Below are positions 1-10,365 of a stretch of 64,000 bases of DNA, piece by piece. Under the pieces are notes generated by a model. It had not been told where the DNA came from. It saw nothing but the letters and a program-made list of their open reading frames with translations, and ran no database searches. The stretch comes from Luteimonas sp. 9C (GTDB taxonomy: Bacteria; Pseudomonadota; Gammaproteobacteria; Xanthomonadales; Xanthomonadaceae): positions 891,503 through 955,502 of the forward strand of contig NZ_LR733312.1 in assembly GCF_902506295.1 (NCBI RefSeq), given 5' to 3'. Every line of letters starts with the position of its first letter. Position 1 is the stretch's first letter. The position numbers and the translations under genes were made by a program.

Positions 1-1
1 C

Positions 2-403
2 GGCCATGCGTATCTGGAACTGACCGGCGAGGACCTGCTCGACACCGGCGTGGCGATCATGGCGCGGCCGCCCGGCAAGCGCGTGTCCAACATCTCGCTG
101 CTGTCCGGCGGCGAGAAGGCGATGACCGCGGTCGCGCTGGTGTTCTCGATCTTCCAGCTCAATCCCGCGCCGTTCTGCCTGCTCGACGAGGTGGACGCGC
201 CGCTCGACGAAGCCAATGTCGGCCGCTTCACGGCGATGGTCCGCGAGATGAGCGAGCAGGTGCAGTTCCTGTTCGTCAGCCACAACAAGGCGACGATGGA
301 AGCGGCCTCCCAGCTCAGCGGCGTGACCATGCGCGAGCCTGGCGTGAGCCGTCTGGTGTCGGTCGATCTGGCCGAAGCCGCGCGGCTGGCCGGCGCCGCC
401 TAG
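2..403 (+). CDS. smc: Chromosome partition protein SMC, C-terminal fragment (5' end outside window)
   Basis: This is the C-terminal ATPase head of the condensin-like SMC protein, which compacts and segregates the chromosome. The reading frame is already open at base 2. The fragment shows the ABC signature LLSGGEKAM, then a Walker B stretch ([15 protein letters not shown]) and the switch histidine in [10 protein letters not shown], in the order expected for an SMC C-terminal head. The N-terminal Walker A, coiled coils and hinge lie upstream of the window. zipA follows after about 80 bases, as in other Xanthomonadaceae. Identity is secure; only the last 133 or so codons are visible. Confidence 0.95.
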   Translation, partial: GHAYLELTGEDLLDTGVAIMARPPGKRVSNISLLSGGEKAMTAVALVFSIFQLNPAPFCLLDEVDAPLDEANVGRFTAMVREMSEQVQFLFVSHNKATMEAASQLSGVTMREPGVSRLVSVDLAEAARLAGAA

Positions 404-449
404 AGACTGTCATCATGTGCTGTCATGCCCCACGTGCCCGGCGCCTGCG

Positions 450-455
450 CATAAT
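450..455 (+). promoter_or_regulatory. Possible -10 hexamer (CATAAT) ahead of zipA
   Basis: CATAAT sits 27 bases before the zipA ATG, downstream of the smc stop. No good -35 is visible at normal spacing. A very similar GCGCATAAT occurs before the nucleotidase gene at 55968. The AAGGAG ribosome binding site at 467-472 lies between it and the start. Confidence 0.35.
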
Positions 456-482
456 GTGCGCCCCCGAAGGAGAACTCCGCGA

Positions 483-1235
483 ATGACCGACGACTGGATG
501 ATGCGTATCGGGATCCTGGTCGCAGGCCTGCTGCTGATGGGGGCCATGTGGTATTTCGGCACCCGCCCGCGCAGCGGGCAGGGTCGCCGTGTCGCCAGTA
601 CGGACGATCGCGAGCAGCGCCTGGAGCCCACGCTCGGCGCGCAGCTGGAACAGGATCTCGGCGAAGCCGGCGTGCCGCGCGCCGAGGGCGAGACCGATGC
701 CGTGCAGGCGGAGATGGACCTGCTGGACCAGACCGTCGGCGCCGTGTCGCCCAACAGTGAACTGGGCAAACGCACCAGCGACGACTTCGACAAGATCGTG
801 ACGCTCTACATCGCCGCGCGCGCCGGCAACGTGCTGCGCGGCCCGGACATCGTGGTCGCCGCCGAGAAGGCCGGCCTGACCTACGGGCACATGAGCGTGT
901 TCCACCGGCTGGTCGACGGCCATCCCGAGCGCGGTCCGATCTTCAGCGTCGCCAACATCCGCAGCCCCGGCAGCTTCGACATGAGCGAGATCCAGGGGCT
1001 CGAAACCCCGGCGATCGCGTTCTTCCTGACCCTGCCGGCACCGGTCCGCGCGCTGGATGCGTGGGACGCGATGCTGCCCACCGCCGAACGCATGGCGGAA
1101 CTGCTCGATGGCGTGCTGCTGGACGAGCAGCGCAACGCGCTCGGCCGCCAGCGCATCGCCGGCCTGCGCGACGAACTGCGCAGCTGGGACCGCGAGCACG
1201 AAGTTCCGCCGGTGACGCGCAGCCCGCGCTGGTGA
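483..1235 (+). CDS. zipA: Cell division protein ZipA
   Basis: ZipA tethers FtsZ to the inner membrane during assembly of the division ring. The 250-residue protein begins with a short periplasmic tail and one membrane anchor (about residues 7-25), then a charged linker. From about residue 115 comes the ZipA C-terminal FtsZ-binding domain, including FHRLVDGHPERGPIFSVANI and a long terminal helix. E. coli ZipA is longer (about 330 residues) because its P/Q-rich linker is longer. The start at 483 is chosen because AAGGAG lies 10 bases upstream and it places the anchor at the N-terminus; an in-frame start at 417 would add an unconvincing leader. It lies between smc and ligA, the usual Xanthomonadaceae order. 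Confidence 0.9.
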   Translation: MTDDWMMRIGILVAGLLLMGAMWYFGTRPRSGQGRRVASTDDREQRLEPTLGAQLEQDLGEAGVPRAEGETDAVQAEMDLLDQTVGAVSPNSELGKRTSDDFDKIVTLYIAARAGNVLRGPDIVVAAEKAGLTYGHMSVFHRLVDGHPERGPIFSVANIRSPGSFDMSEIQGLETPAIAFFLTLPAPVRALDAWDAMLPTAERMAELLDGVLLDEQRNALGRQRIAGLRDELRSWDREHEVPPVTRSPRW

Positions 1236-1245
1236 GTCCGGCGCG

Positions 1246-1686
1246 ATGTCGATCTCCGGCATCAGCCACCTGACCTTCGTCGTCCACGACCTCGACCGCA
1301 CGGCCCGTCTGTGGGTCGACGGCCTGGGTGCGCGTGAGGTGTACGACAGCGGCGATCGCCCGCATTCGCTGTCGCGCGAGAAATTCTTCGAACTCGGCGG
1401 CGTGTGGGTCGCGGTGATGGAGGGCGAACCGCTGCCACAACGCTCGTACCGCCATGTCGCCTTTGCGGTCGAAGTGGCCGCTTTGCCGGCGTATCGCGCG
1501 CGGCTGGACGCGCTGGGTGTGGATATCCGCCCGCCCCGGCCGCGGATCGAAGGCGAGGGCGAGTCGCTGTATTTCCACGATTTCGACAACCACCTGTTCG
1601 AACTGCATGCCGGGACGCTGGCCGCGCGCTTGCAGGCGTATCGCGCGGCCCTCACGCCAACTCCTCTTCCAGGGGAAGAGGGTTAA
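1246..1686 (+). CDS. fosX: FosX-like fosfomycin/epoxide hydrolase (VOC superfamily)
   Basis: FosX enzymes are Mn-dependent VOC-fold proteins that open the epoxide of fosfomycin with water. The 146-residue product follows FosX over its whole length: ISHLTFVVHDL at the start, SLSREKFFELGG in the middle and YFHDFDNHLFELHAGTL near the end. Metal ligands expected from Listeria FosX align to H8, H70 and E119. The glutamate acting as general base in FosX (E44 there) is E45 here, which favours a hydrolase over the thiol transferases FosA and FosB. It starts 10 bases after zipA, so co-transcription is likely. The last residues (LTPTPLPGEEG) come from a palindromic intergenic repeat that has become coding. 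Actual resistance is unproven; the natural substrate may be another epoxide. Confidence 0.8.
   Translation: MSISGISHLTFVVHDLDRTARLWVDGLGAREVYDSGDRPHSLSREKFFELGGVWVAVMEGEPLPQRSYRHVAFAVEVAALPAYRARLDALGVDIRPPRPRIEGEGESLYFHDFDNHLFELHAGTLAARLQAYRAALTPTPLPGEEG
1663..1681 (+). repeat. Palindromic intergenic repeat unit fused into the fosX 3' end
   Basis: CCTCTTCC (1663-1670), a 3-base AGG loop and GGAAGAGG (1674-1681) form a perfect 8-bp hairpin just before the TAA at 1684. The flanking CTCACGCCAACTCC resembles a dispersed palindromic element frequent between genes in GC-rich proteobacteria. Here it is read through and supplies the last residues of the FosX-like protein. It may also act as a weak transcript end. 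Confidence 0.6.
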
Positions 1687-4233
<2,547 letters not shown>

Positions 4234-4241
4234 GGCCTTCG

Positions 4242-5207
4242 ATGCTGCCTTCTGCGCACTTCGACTCCCTGCGCCTGCGTGCGCGGCTCAACGCGACGCT
4301 GCGCAGGTTCTTCGCCGAGCGCGGCGTGCCGGAAGTCGAAACGCCGATGCTGTCGCAGGCCGGCAATACCGATCCGAATGTCGCCAGCTTCGAGACCGGA
4401 TTCAGCGGTCACGTCTCCGCCGGCGTGCGCACGCGCTGGCTGCGCACCTCGCCGGAATTTCCGCTCAAGCGTCTGCTCGCCGCCGGCTTCGGCGATTGCT
4501 ACGAACTCGGCCGCGTGTTCCGCGACGGCGAGGCGGGCGGCCGTCACAATCCCGAGTTCACGATGCTGGAGTGGTACCGCGTCGGCTGGGACCAGCGCCA
4601 GTTGGCCGATGAGACCATCGCGTTGGTGCAGGGCGCGCTGGCGCTCGTCGACGGGCGCGCCGCGGTGGTGCAGACCACCTATCGCGAGCTGTATCGCGAC
4701 ACGCTTGGACTCGATCCGATGACGGCGGCGGACACCGAGCTGCGGGCGGCGCTGGGCGATGTGCGGATCGATCCCGACGGCCTGACCCGCGACGACTGGC
4801 TGGACCTGCTGATGACGCATCGCATCCAGCCGGCGAATCCGGCCGACCGGATCCTCGTCGTCCACGATTACCCGGCCTCGCAATGCATGCTCGCGAGGAT
4901 TGCCGAGCGTGACGGCGTGCAAGTGGCCGAGCGTTTCGAGCTGTATCTCGGCGCGCTGGAACTCGCCAACGGCTATCACGAGCTTGCGGACGGCGCGGAA
5001 CAACGCGCGCGCTTCGAACGGGATCACGCAGTGCGCGGATCGCGCGGTACTGCACTGCCCGCGATCGATGAGGCGCTGCTGGATGCGCTGGATGCCGGAT
5101 TTCCGGATTGCGCGGGCGTGGCCTTGGGGGTCGATCGCCTGATGATGGCGATGCTCGGGACGGGGCGCATAGCCGATGTGATCGCTTTTGATTTTGCGCG
5201 AGCGTGA
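4242..5207 (+). CDS. epmA: Elongation factor P--(R)-beta-lysine ligase EpmA (GenX/PoxA)
   Basis: EpmA is a truncated class II lysyl-tRNA synthetase homologue lacking the anticodon-binding domain. It attaches (R)-beta-lysine to EF-P, which relieves ribosome stalling at polyproline. The 321-residue product has the motif 2 region (CYELGRVFRDGEAGGRHNPE, then FTMLEWYR) and motif 3 (GVALGVDRLMMAML), and matches E. coli EpmA in length (325). A GTG at 4230 would overlap the ligA stop, but the ATG at 4242 is preferred: GAGG stands 6 bases upstream and the protein then begins at the conserved region. It is probably transcribed with ligA. efp and epmB are not in the window. Confidence 0.92.
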   Translation: MLPSAHFDSLRLRARLNATLRRFFAERGVPEVETPMLSQAGNTDPNVASFETGFSGHVSAGVRTRWLRTSPEFPLKRLLAAGFGDCYELGRVFRDGEAGGRHNPEFTMLEWYRVGWDQRQLADETIALVQGALALVDGRAAVVQTTYRELYRDTLGLDPMTAADTELRAALGDVRIDPDGLTRDDWLDLLMTHRIQPANPADRILVVHDYPASQCMLARIAERDGVQVAERFELYLGALELANGYHELADGAEQRARFERDHAVRGSRGTALPAIDEALLDALDAGFPDCAGVALGVDRLMMAMLGTGRIADVIAFDFARA

Positions 5208-5217
5208 TCGCTCGCGC
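5196..5217 (+). terminator. Hairpin overlapping the epmA stop codon
   Basis: GCGCGAGCG (5196-5204) and CGCTCGCGC (5209-5217) form a 9-bp stem with a TGAT loop that contains the epmA stop. Only a short GGTTT follows, so it is an imperfect intrinsic terminator for the ligA-epmA transcript. Confidence 0.45.
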
Positions 5218-5343
5218 GGTTTCGGTGCTTCACCCGAACTCATTGTCGTCATGGCCGCGGCTCTCAACAGACGCAGGTCTGGTAACGCGTGCATCCGTTT
5301 TGATCTGGCTTCAGGCTTGGCGCTGGCTCTGCTCCAAGCTTTT

Positions 5344-5500
5344 GACTTGAATCGAGCCGTAAAGCGAGCCGAGCACCGGAGTCTGGCGTGGCCGAAGAGC
5401 AGCCCATGTCTGAGCGCAGCGAGTTTGGGCTGCGTGCCGCGTCAGGCGAGGAGCGGAGGGCACCGATGCGGCTGTATCGCATCGGCTCGCGTCCGGCGAA
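5344..5500 (+). repeat. Dispersed repeat, copy A (inverted partner of 5709-5862)
   Basis: This arm runs from ACTTGAATCGAGCCG through AAGCGAGCCGAGCA, AGAGCAGCCCATGTCTGAGC, CGCAGCGAGTTTGGGCTGCG and GGCTGTATCGC to GCGTCCGGCGAA. The same blocks occur in the same order in the reverse complement of 5709-5862, with clustered differences between blocks. It continues into ATGGACC (5500-5506) / GGTCCAT (5522-5528), a short inverted repeat not shared with copy B. The origin of the element is unknown to me; no transposase is encoded. Confidence 0.7.
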
Positions 5501-5672
5501 TGGACCTTTTGGTTCCTTTTGGGTCCATCCAAAAGGGACTCGCACGCGCAGCGGGCGAAAGCCGTGCACTTGCTCGCGCTTCTTCGCTTGTCGCTTTGCG
5601 ACCTTGATGTTCGAAGCAAAAGATCAGTAGCAAGAGCGAAGATCAAAGACAGGGCTTCCGCGCTATCGCGCG

Positions 5673-5700
5673 GCTTACTTTTGTCTTGGCAAAAGTAAGC
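5673..5700. repeat. 11-bp perfect palindrome between the repeat arms
   Basis: GCTTACTTTTG (5673-5683) and CAAAAGTAAGC (5690-5700) pair perfectly around the 6-base loop TCTTGG. The stem has T-rich and A-rich arms, so it could work as an intrinsic terminator in either direction. It lies directly inside copy B and is probably part of the same dispersed element. Confidence 0.65.
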
Positions 5701-5708
5701 AAAAACGT

Positions 5709-5862
5709 CTTCGCCGGACGCGATCCGCCGCGATACAGCCGCGGCGGTCCCCTGCGCTTCTCGGACGGCGGGGCACGCAGCCCAAACTCGCTGCGCTCAG
5801 ACATGGGCTGCTCTTTGACCCCGTCGCCCTGCGATGCTCGGCTCGCTTTACGGCTCGATTCA
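5709..5862 (-). repeat. Dispersed repeat, copy B (inverted partner of 5344-5500)
   Basis: Read on the minus strand this arm gives ATCTGAATCGAGCCGTAAAG, CGAGCCGAGCATCG, AGAGCAGCCCATGTCTGAGC, GCAGCGAGTTTGGGCTGCG, GGCTGTATCGCGG and GCGTCCGGCGAAG, matching copy A block by block. The arms face each other across about 210 bp, so the region could form a large cruciform or promote inversion. Confidence 0.7.
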
Positions 5863-5985
5863 GATCAAGAGCTGGAAGCCAAAGCGGAAAGACCAAAACC
5901 AAAGCGGGCGCTAGAGCTAAAGCCAAATCTGAAACCAAAGCCAACGTCAAAATGGATGACCAGCGCTACGCACTGTTGAAGGGCG

Positions 5986-6010
5986 TGTCCCGCCTTCGCG
6001 GGGATGACGG
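5986..6010. repeat. Fragment of a common intergenic repeat (GTCATCCCCGCGAAGGCGGG)
   Basis: The reverse complement of 5989-6008 is GTCATCCCCGCGAAGGCGGG, the core of a small dispersed palindromic element familiar from many proteobacterial genomes (CCCGC...GCGGG around CGAAGG). Only one partial copy is present here. Confidence 0.5.
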
Positions 6011-6093
6011 CAACTCGGCGCTTGGCAACGTCCCTTAACAAGCCAACTCCACACCGAATCAACCCCACCAACAGCAATCCAACCTCCCCGATT

Positions 6094-6099
6094 TACAAT
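6094..6099 (+). promoter_or_regulatory. -10 element (TACAAT) of a probable leaderless mtnA promoter
   Basis: TACAAT is followed by GCCCCC and then the mtnA ATG at 6106, the same arrangement as ahead of ligA (TACAAT, TCCCCC, ATG). The spacing puts the transcription start at the initiation codon. No Shine-Dalgarno and no clear -35 are seen. Confidence 0.55.
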
Positions 6100-6105
6100 G
6101 CCCCC

Positions 6106-7167
6106 ATGAACACATCCCCCCTCGATTTCGACCGCTACGACCACATCCGCCCGATCCTGTGGACCGGCGACACGCTGGATCTGCTCGACCAGCGCAAGTT
6201 GCCGTTCGTGGTCGAGCACGTGTCCTGCACCAGCAGTGACGACGTCGCGCAGGCGATCCATGACCTGACCGTGCGCGGGGCGCCGGCGATCGGGATCGCG
6301 GCCGCGTGGGGCGCGGTGCTGGGCGCGCGCGAGATCGAGGCCGATGACGGCGAGGCAGCGCTGATGAAGCTCGAGCCTGCGCTGCAGCGACTCAACGCCG
6401 CACGGCCGACGGCAGTGAATCTGGCCTGGGCGCTCGCGCGGATGCGTCGCGTGCTGGCGACGTCGGGCGCCGACTGGCGCGAGATCCTGGCGCGCGAAGC
6501 GCAGGCGATCGCGGAAGAAGACCTCGCCGCGAATCGCCATATGGGCGCGCTGGGCGCCGAGCTGATCGCGCCGGGCAGTGGCGTCATGACCCATTGCAAC
6601 ACCGGGTCGCTGGCGACCGCGGGGTTCGGCACCGCGCTGGGCGTGATCCGCGCAGGCATGGCGCAGGGGCGCATCGGCAAGGTGTTCGCGGGCGAGACGC
6701 GACCGTGGCTGCAGGGCGCGCGCCTGACGGTGTGGGAGCTGCAGCAGGACGGCATCGACGCGACGCTGATCGCCGATTCCGCGGCCGCGCATCTGATGAA
6801 GACCGGCGCGGTGCAGTGGATCGTCGTCGGCGCCGACCGCATCTGCGCGAACGGCGATACCGCCAACAAGATCGGCACCTACCAGCTCGCGATCGCCGCG
6901 CGCCACCACGGCGTGAAGTTCATGGTCGTCGCGCCGTCGTCCACCGTCGACATGGACACCGCGTCGGGCGATCTGATCGAGATCGAGCAGCGCGATCCCG
7001 GCGAACTGTTCGGCATCGGTGGCACGCGCACCGTGGCCGCCGGCATCCAGGCCTGGAATCCGGTGTTCGACGTGACGCCGGGGGAACTGATCGATGCGAT
7101 CGTGACCGAACAGGGCGTCGTCGAGCGGCCGTCCACGACTTCCATGCAGGCGTTGTTCCGGGCCTGA
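6106..7167 (+). CDS. mtnA: S-methyl-5-thioribose-1-phosphate isomerase MtnA
   Basis: MtnA converts 5-methylthioribose-1-phosphate to 5-methylthioribulose-1-phosphate in the methionine salvage pathway. The 353-residue protein has the family's catalytic cysteine in [10 protein letters not shown] (C164) and catalytic aspartate in VGADRI (D244), the N-terminal VRGAPAIG motif (about 57-64), and [10 protein letters not shown] after the aspartate. An in-frame start at 6004 is rejected because the conserved protein and the putative promoter place the start at 6106. No other mtn genes are adjacent, so it appears to be transcribed alone ahead of gyrA. The methionine-cycle genes at 43.6-48.3 kb are functionally linked but distant. 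Confidence 0.95.
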   Translation: MNTSPLDFDRYDHIRPILWTGDTLDLLDQRKLPFVVEHVSCTSSDDVAQAIHDLTVRGAPAIGIAAAWGAVLGAREIEADDGEAALMKLEPALQRLNAARPTAVNLAWALARMRRVLATSGADWREILAREAQAIAEEDLAANRHMGALGAELIAPGSGVMTHCNTGSLATAGFGTALGVIRAGMAQGRIGKVFAGETRPWLQGARLTVWELQQDGIDATLIADSAAAHLMKTGAVQWIVVGADRICANGDTANKIGTYQLAIAARHHGVKFMVVAPSSTVDMDTASGDLIEIEQRDPGELFGIGGTRTVAAGIQAWNPVFDVTPGELIDAIVTEQGVVERPSTTSMQALFRA

Positions 7168-7302
7168 GCGCGGTGCATCGCGATGCGTCCGTGCGCGCAT
7201 CGTGCGAGGCCGGCGCGGCATTCGCCCGAATTCCAGCGCTGAAAGCCGCTTAAGTGGTTGTTTTTGCGTCGGAAAGGCGGCCTGTGAGGGTCGCTTTTGT
7301 GC

Positions 7303-7308
7303 TAGCAT
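7303..7308 (+). promoter_or_regulatory. Possible -10 (TAGCAT) upstream of gyrA
   Basis: The 247 bases between mtnA and gyrA hold no gene. TGCTAGCATTT at 7300-7310 is the best -10-like site, giving a leader of about 100 bases. A -35 at the expected distance is not convincing. Confidence 0.25.
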
Positions 7309-7414
7309 TTCCTGTCGTTTTGATCGCGTTGCCGGCGGCCGGTACGCGCCGCGTTGGTGCCTTGCGCCCAGCGCCGGAAATCCGGACCGCGTAGACAGGA
7401 TGCAAACCCTCTAG

Positions 7415-10117
7415 ATGGTCGATTCCGCGAAAGAAATCATCCCCGTCAACCTCGAAGACGAGATGCGCCGCAGCTACCTCGATTACGCCATGAGCGTGAT
7501 CGTGGGACGCGCACTCCCCGATGTCCGCGATGGCCTCAAGCCGGTGCACCGTCGCGTGCTGTTCGCGATGCACGAGCTCGGCGCGCACAGCAACAAGGCC
7601 TACTTCAAGTCGGCGCGTATCGTCGGTGACGTGATCGGCAAATACCACCCGCATGGCGACCAGTCGGTGTACGACACGCTGGTGCGCATGGCCCAGCCGT
7701 TCTCGCTGCGCTACATGCTGGTCGACGGCCAGGGCAACTTCGGTTCGGTCGACGGCGACTCCGCCGCGGCGATGCGATACACCGAATCGCGCATGGCGCG
7801 CCTCAGCCACGAGCTGATGGCCGACATCGACAAGGAGACGGTCGATTTCCAGCCCAACTACGACGAGAAGGAAAGCGAGCCGACGGTCATGCCGACCCGG
7901 TTCCCGAACCTGCTGGTCAACGGCTCGGCCGGTATCGCGGTCGGCATGGCGACCAATATTCCGCCGCACAACCTGGGCGAGGTCATCGATGCGCTGGTGG
8001 CATTGATCGACAATCCCGAAATCGACATCGACGGGTTGATGGAATACATCCCCGGCCCGGATTTCCCGACCGCGGGCATCATCAACGGCGTGGGTGGCAT
8101 CCATCTGGCGTACCGCACCGGCCGTGGCCGCGTGCGCATGCGCGCGCGGGCCGAGATCGAAGTGGCCGACAACGGCCGCGAGGCCATCGCGGTCACCGAG
8201 ATTCCCTACCAGGTGAACAAGGCGCGGCTGATCGAGAAGATCGCCGAGCTGGTGAAGGAAAAGAAGCTCGAAGGCATCAGCGAGCTGCGCGACGAGTCCG
8301 ACAAGGACGGCATGCGCATCTACATCGAGGTCAAGCGCGGCGATTCGGCCGACGTGGTGCTCAACAATCTCTATTCGCAGACGCAGATGGAGTCGGTGTT
8401 CGGCATCAACATGGTGGCGCTGGTCGACGGCCGCCCGCAGCTGTTGAACCTCAAGCAGATCCTCGAGGCCTTCGTCCGTCATCGTCGTGAAGTGGTCACG
8501 CGCCGGACGATCTTCGAGCTGCGCAAGGCCCGCGCACGCGCGCACATCCTCGAAGGCCTGACGGTCGCGCTGGCGAACATCGACGAGATGATCGAGCTGA
8601 TCAAGACGTCGGAGAATCCACAGGTCGCCAAGGAGCGGATGCTCGCGCGCCGCTGGGAAGCGGGGCTGGTCGGCGCGTTGCTCGGCGCTGCCGGCGCCGA
8701 AGCGTCGCGTCCGGAAGACCTGCCCGATGGCGTCGGCCTCATCGACGGCCGCTACCAGCTGACCGACGTCCAGGCGCAGCAGATCCTCGAGATGCGCCTG
8801 CATCGCCTGACCGGGCTGGAGCAGGACCGCCTGACCGACGAATACAAGCTGCTGCTGGAGACGATCCGCGGCCTGATCGAGATCCTCGAGAATCCCGACG
8901 TGCTGCTGGAGGTGATCCGCACCGAACTGCGCAACGTCAAGGAAGAATTCGGCGACGCACGTCGCAGCGAGATCCGCGCCAGCGAAGAGGATCTCGACAT
9001 CCTGGACCTCATCGCGCCCGAGGACGTTGTGGTCACGCTTTCGCACTCCGGCTACGCCAAGCGCCAGCCGGTCAGCGCCTACCGCGCGCAGAAGCGCGGC
9101 GGCCGTGGCCGCAACGCGGCGGCGACGAAGGACGAGGATTTCATCGAGCAGCTGTGGCTGGTCAACACGCACGACACGCTGCTGACGTTCACCAGCGCCG
9201 GCCGCGTGTTCTGGCTGCCGGTGCACCAGTTGCCCGACGCCGGCCCGAATGCACGCGGCCGTCCGATCATCAACTGGATTCCGCTGGAAGCGAACGAGAA
9301 GGTGCAGGCCGTCGTGCCGGTGCGCGAATACGCAGCCGACCAGTTTGTGTTCTTCGCCACCCGCGCCGGCACGGTCAAGAAGACGCCGCTGACCGAGTTC
9401 GCCTATCGCCTGGCGCGCGGCAAGATCGCGATCCGTCTCGACGAGGGCGACGCCCTCATCGGCGTCGCCCTGACCGATGGCGAGAAGGACGTGCTGCTGT
9501 TCGCCTCGAACGGCAAGACGGTGCGCTTCGGTGAGGACCGCGTGCGCTCGATGGGCCGCACCGCCGGCGGCGTGCGCGGTATCCGCCTGACGCAGGGCGA
9601 GCAGGTGGTGAGCCTGATCGTCGCCGAGAGCGCGGGCGGCATCGAGGACGAGTCCGAGGACACCGTCGACGACGCGAGCATCGAGGCTGGCGAAGCCGCG
9701 GTCGAAACGGGTGCGGGCGACGACATCCCCTACATCCTCACCGCCACCGAGAACGGCTACGGCAAGCGCACGCCGCTGTCGGAGTACCCGCGCAAGGGGC
9801 GTGGCACGCAGGGCGTCATCGGCATCCAGACCACCGAGCGCAATGGTCCGCTGGTCAGCGCGGTGCTGCTGCACAACCACGACGAAGTGCTGCTGATCTC
9901 CAACGGCGGCACCCTGGTGCGCACGCGTGCCTCGGAGATCGCCCGGGTCGGTCGCAACACCCAGGGCGTGACCCTGATGCGCGTGTCCAAGGACGAGCGC
10001 CTGCAGGGCATCGAGCGCGTGGACGGCGCGATCGTCGACAGCGAAGACGATCTCGACGCAGTGCCGCCCGGGGACGCGCCGGCGACGGATGCCCCGGCGG
10101 CGTCGCCAGACGCCTGA
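7415..10117 (+). CDS. gyrA: DNA gyrase subunit A
   Basis: GyrA is the breakage-reunion subunit of gyrase, which introduces negative supercoils together with GyrB. The 900-residue protein matches E. coli numbering at the N-terminus: catalytic tyrosine Y122 in AAAMRYTE and the quinolone-determining region [10 protein letters not shown] with D87. Position 83, serine in E. coli, is glutamine here and position 84 is serine. The C-terminal DNA-wrapping domain carries a GyrA box variant (QKRGGRG) near residue 555. There is an acidic insertion at about 745-770 between wrapping blades and an acidic, Ala/Pro-rich tail. The Shine-Dalgarno is weak (AGGA, 14 bases upstream). A strong terminator follows. 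Confidence 0.97.
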   Translation: MVDSAKEIIPVNLEDEMRRSYLDYAMSVIVGRALPDVRDGLKPVHRRVLFAMHELGAHSNKAYFKSARIVGDVIGKYHPHGDQSVYDTLVRMAQPFSLRYMLVDGQGNFGSVDGDSAAAMRYTESRMARLSHELMADIDKETVDFQPNYDEKESEPTVMPTRFPNLLVNGSAGIAVGMATNIPPHNLGEVIDALVALIDNPEIDIDGLMEYIPGPDFPTAGIINGVGGIHLAYRTGRGRVRMRARAEIEVADNGREAIAVTEIPYQVNKARLIEKIAELVKEKKLEGISELRDESDKDGMRIYIEVKRGDSADVVLNNLYSQTQMESVFGINMVALVDGRPQLLNLKQILEAFVRHRREVVTRRTIFELRKARARAHILEGLTVALANIDEMIELIKTSENPQVAKERMLARRWEAGLVGALLGAAGAEASRPEDLPDGVGLIDGRYQLTDVQAQQILEMRLHRLTGLEQDRLTDEYKLLLETIRGLIEILENPDVLLEVIRTELRNVKEEFGDARRSEIRASEEDLDILDLIAPEDVVVTLSHSGYAKRQPVSAYRAQKRGGRGRNAAATKDEDFIEQLWLVNTHDTLLTFTSAGRVFWLPVHQLPDAGPNARGRPIINWIPLEANEKVQAVVPVREYAADQFVFFATRAGTVKKTPLTEFAYRLARGKIAIRLDEGDALIGVALTDGEKDVLLFASNGKTVRFGEDRVRSMGRTAGGVRGIRLTQGEQVVSLIVAESAGGIEDESEDTVDDASIEAGEAAVETGAGDDIPYILTATENGYGKRTPLSEYPRKGRGTQGVIGIQTTERNGPLVSAVLLHNHDEVLLISNGGTLVRTRASEIARVGRNTQGVTLMRVSKDERLQGIERVDGAIVDSEDDLDAVPPGDAPATDAPAASPDA

Positions 10118-10135
10118 TCCGCCTGGCGTCATCGG

Positions 10136-10165
10136 AAAGGGCCGGCATTGCCGGCCCTTTTTTTT
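10136..10165 (+). terminator. Intrinsic terminator of gyrA
   Basis: AAAGGGCCGGC (10136-10146), loop ATT, GCCGGCCCTTT (10150-10160), then continuing T to 10165: an 11-bp perfect stem ending in an eight-T run, 18 bases after the gyrA stop. Confidence 0.92.
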
Positions 10166-10330
10166 GCGCCGCCGGCGGCGGATATGGGCGAGGCGCGCGT
10201 GGGACGCCGATCGCTGCCGGCGGCCGCGCAGCGCGGGTCACCCGGCAGCGTCCGAACCCTGACGCGCCACCGCGTGGAACCGACACGCGCGCCGGTGCCC
10301 GAGCGCCTCCGGCGCGCCGGACCGGCGGCC

Positions 10331-10336
10331 TATACT
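10331..10336 (+). promoter_or_regulatory. -10 element (TATACT) for the A2M-pbpC genes
   Basis: TATACT lies 29 bases before the ATG at 10366, with a CGGAG ribosome binding site at 10353-10357 between. No recognisable -35 is 16-18 bases upstream. It follows the gyrA terminator, so it should begin a new transcript. Confidence 0.5.
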
Positions 10337-10365
10337 CGCGGCCAACGCCTCACGGAGCACAGCGG

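Larger units (their letters stand above)
5208..6105. other. 898-bp gene-free region rich in repeats
   Basis: No convincing gene is present between epmA and mtnA. The stretch holds an inverted pair of a roughly 155-bp repeat, an 11-bp palindrome between the arms, an A/G-rich stretch (about 5875-5950) built of AAACCAAAGC-like units, a fragment of a common intergenic repeat and the mtnA promoter. Base composition in the A/G-rich part and around 6030-6100 is visibly less GC-rich than the neighbouring genes. Short open frames inside the repeat arms (for example 5388-5630) look like chance translations. Confidence 0.7.

Noticed and set aside
5388-5630. An 80-codon open frame inside repeat copy A
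   Set aside because: It is carried by a dispersed repeat whose inverted copy encodes a diverged frame; no ribosome binding site and no domain.
7250-10132. A 960-codon minus-strand open frame opposite gyrA
   Set aside because: Shadow of gyrA; it even runs through the gyrA stop region and has no recognisable domain.
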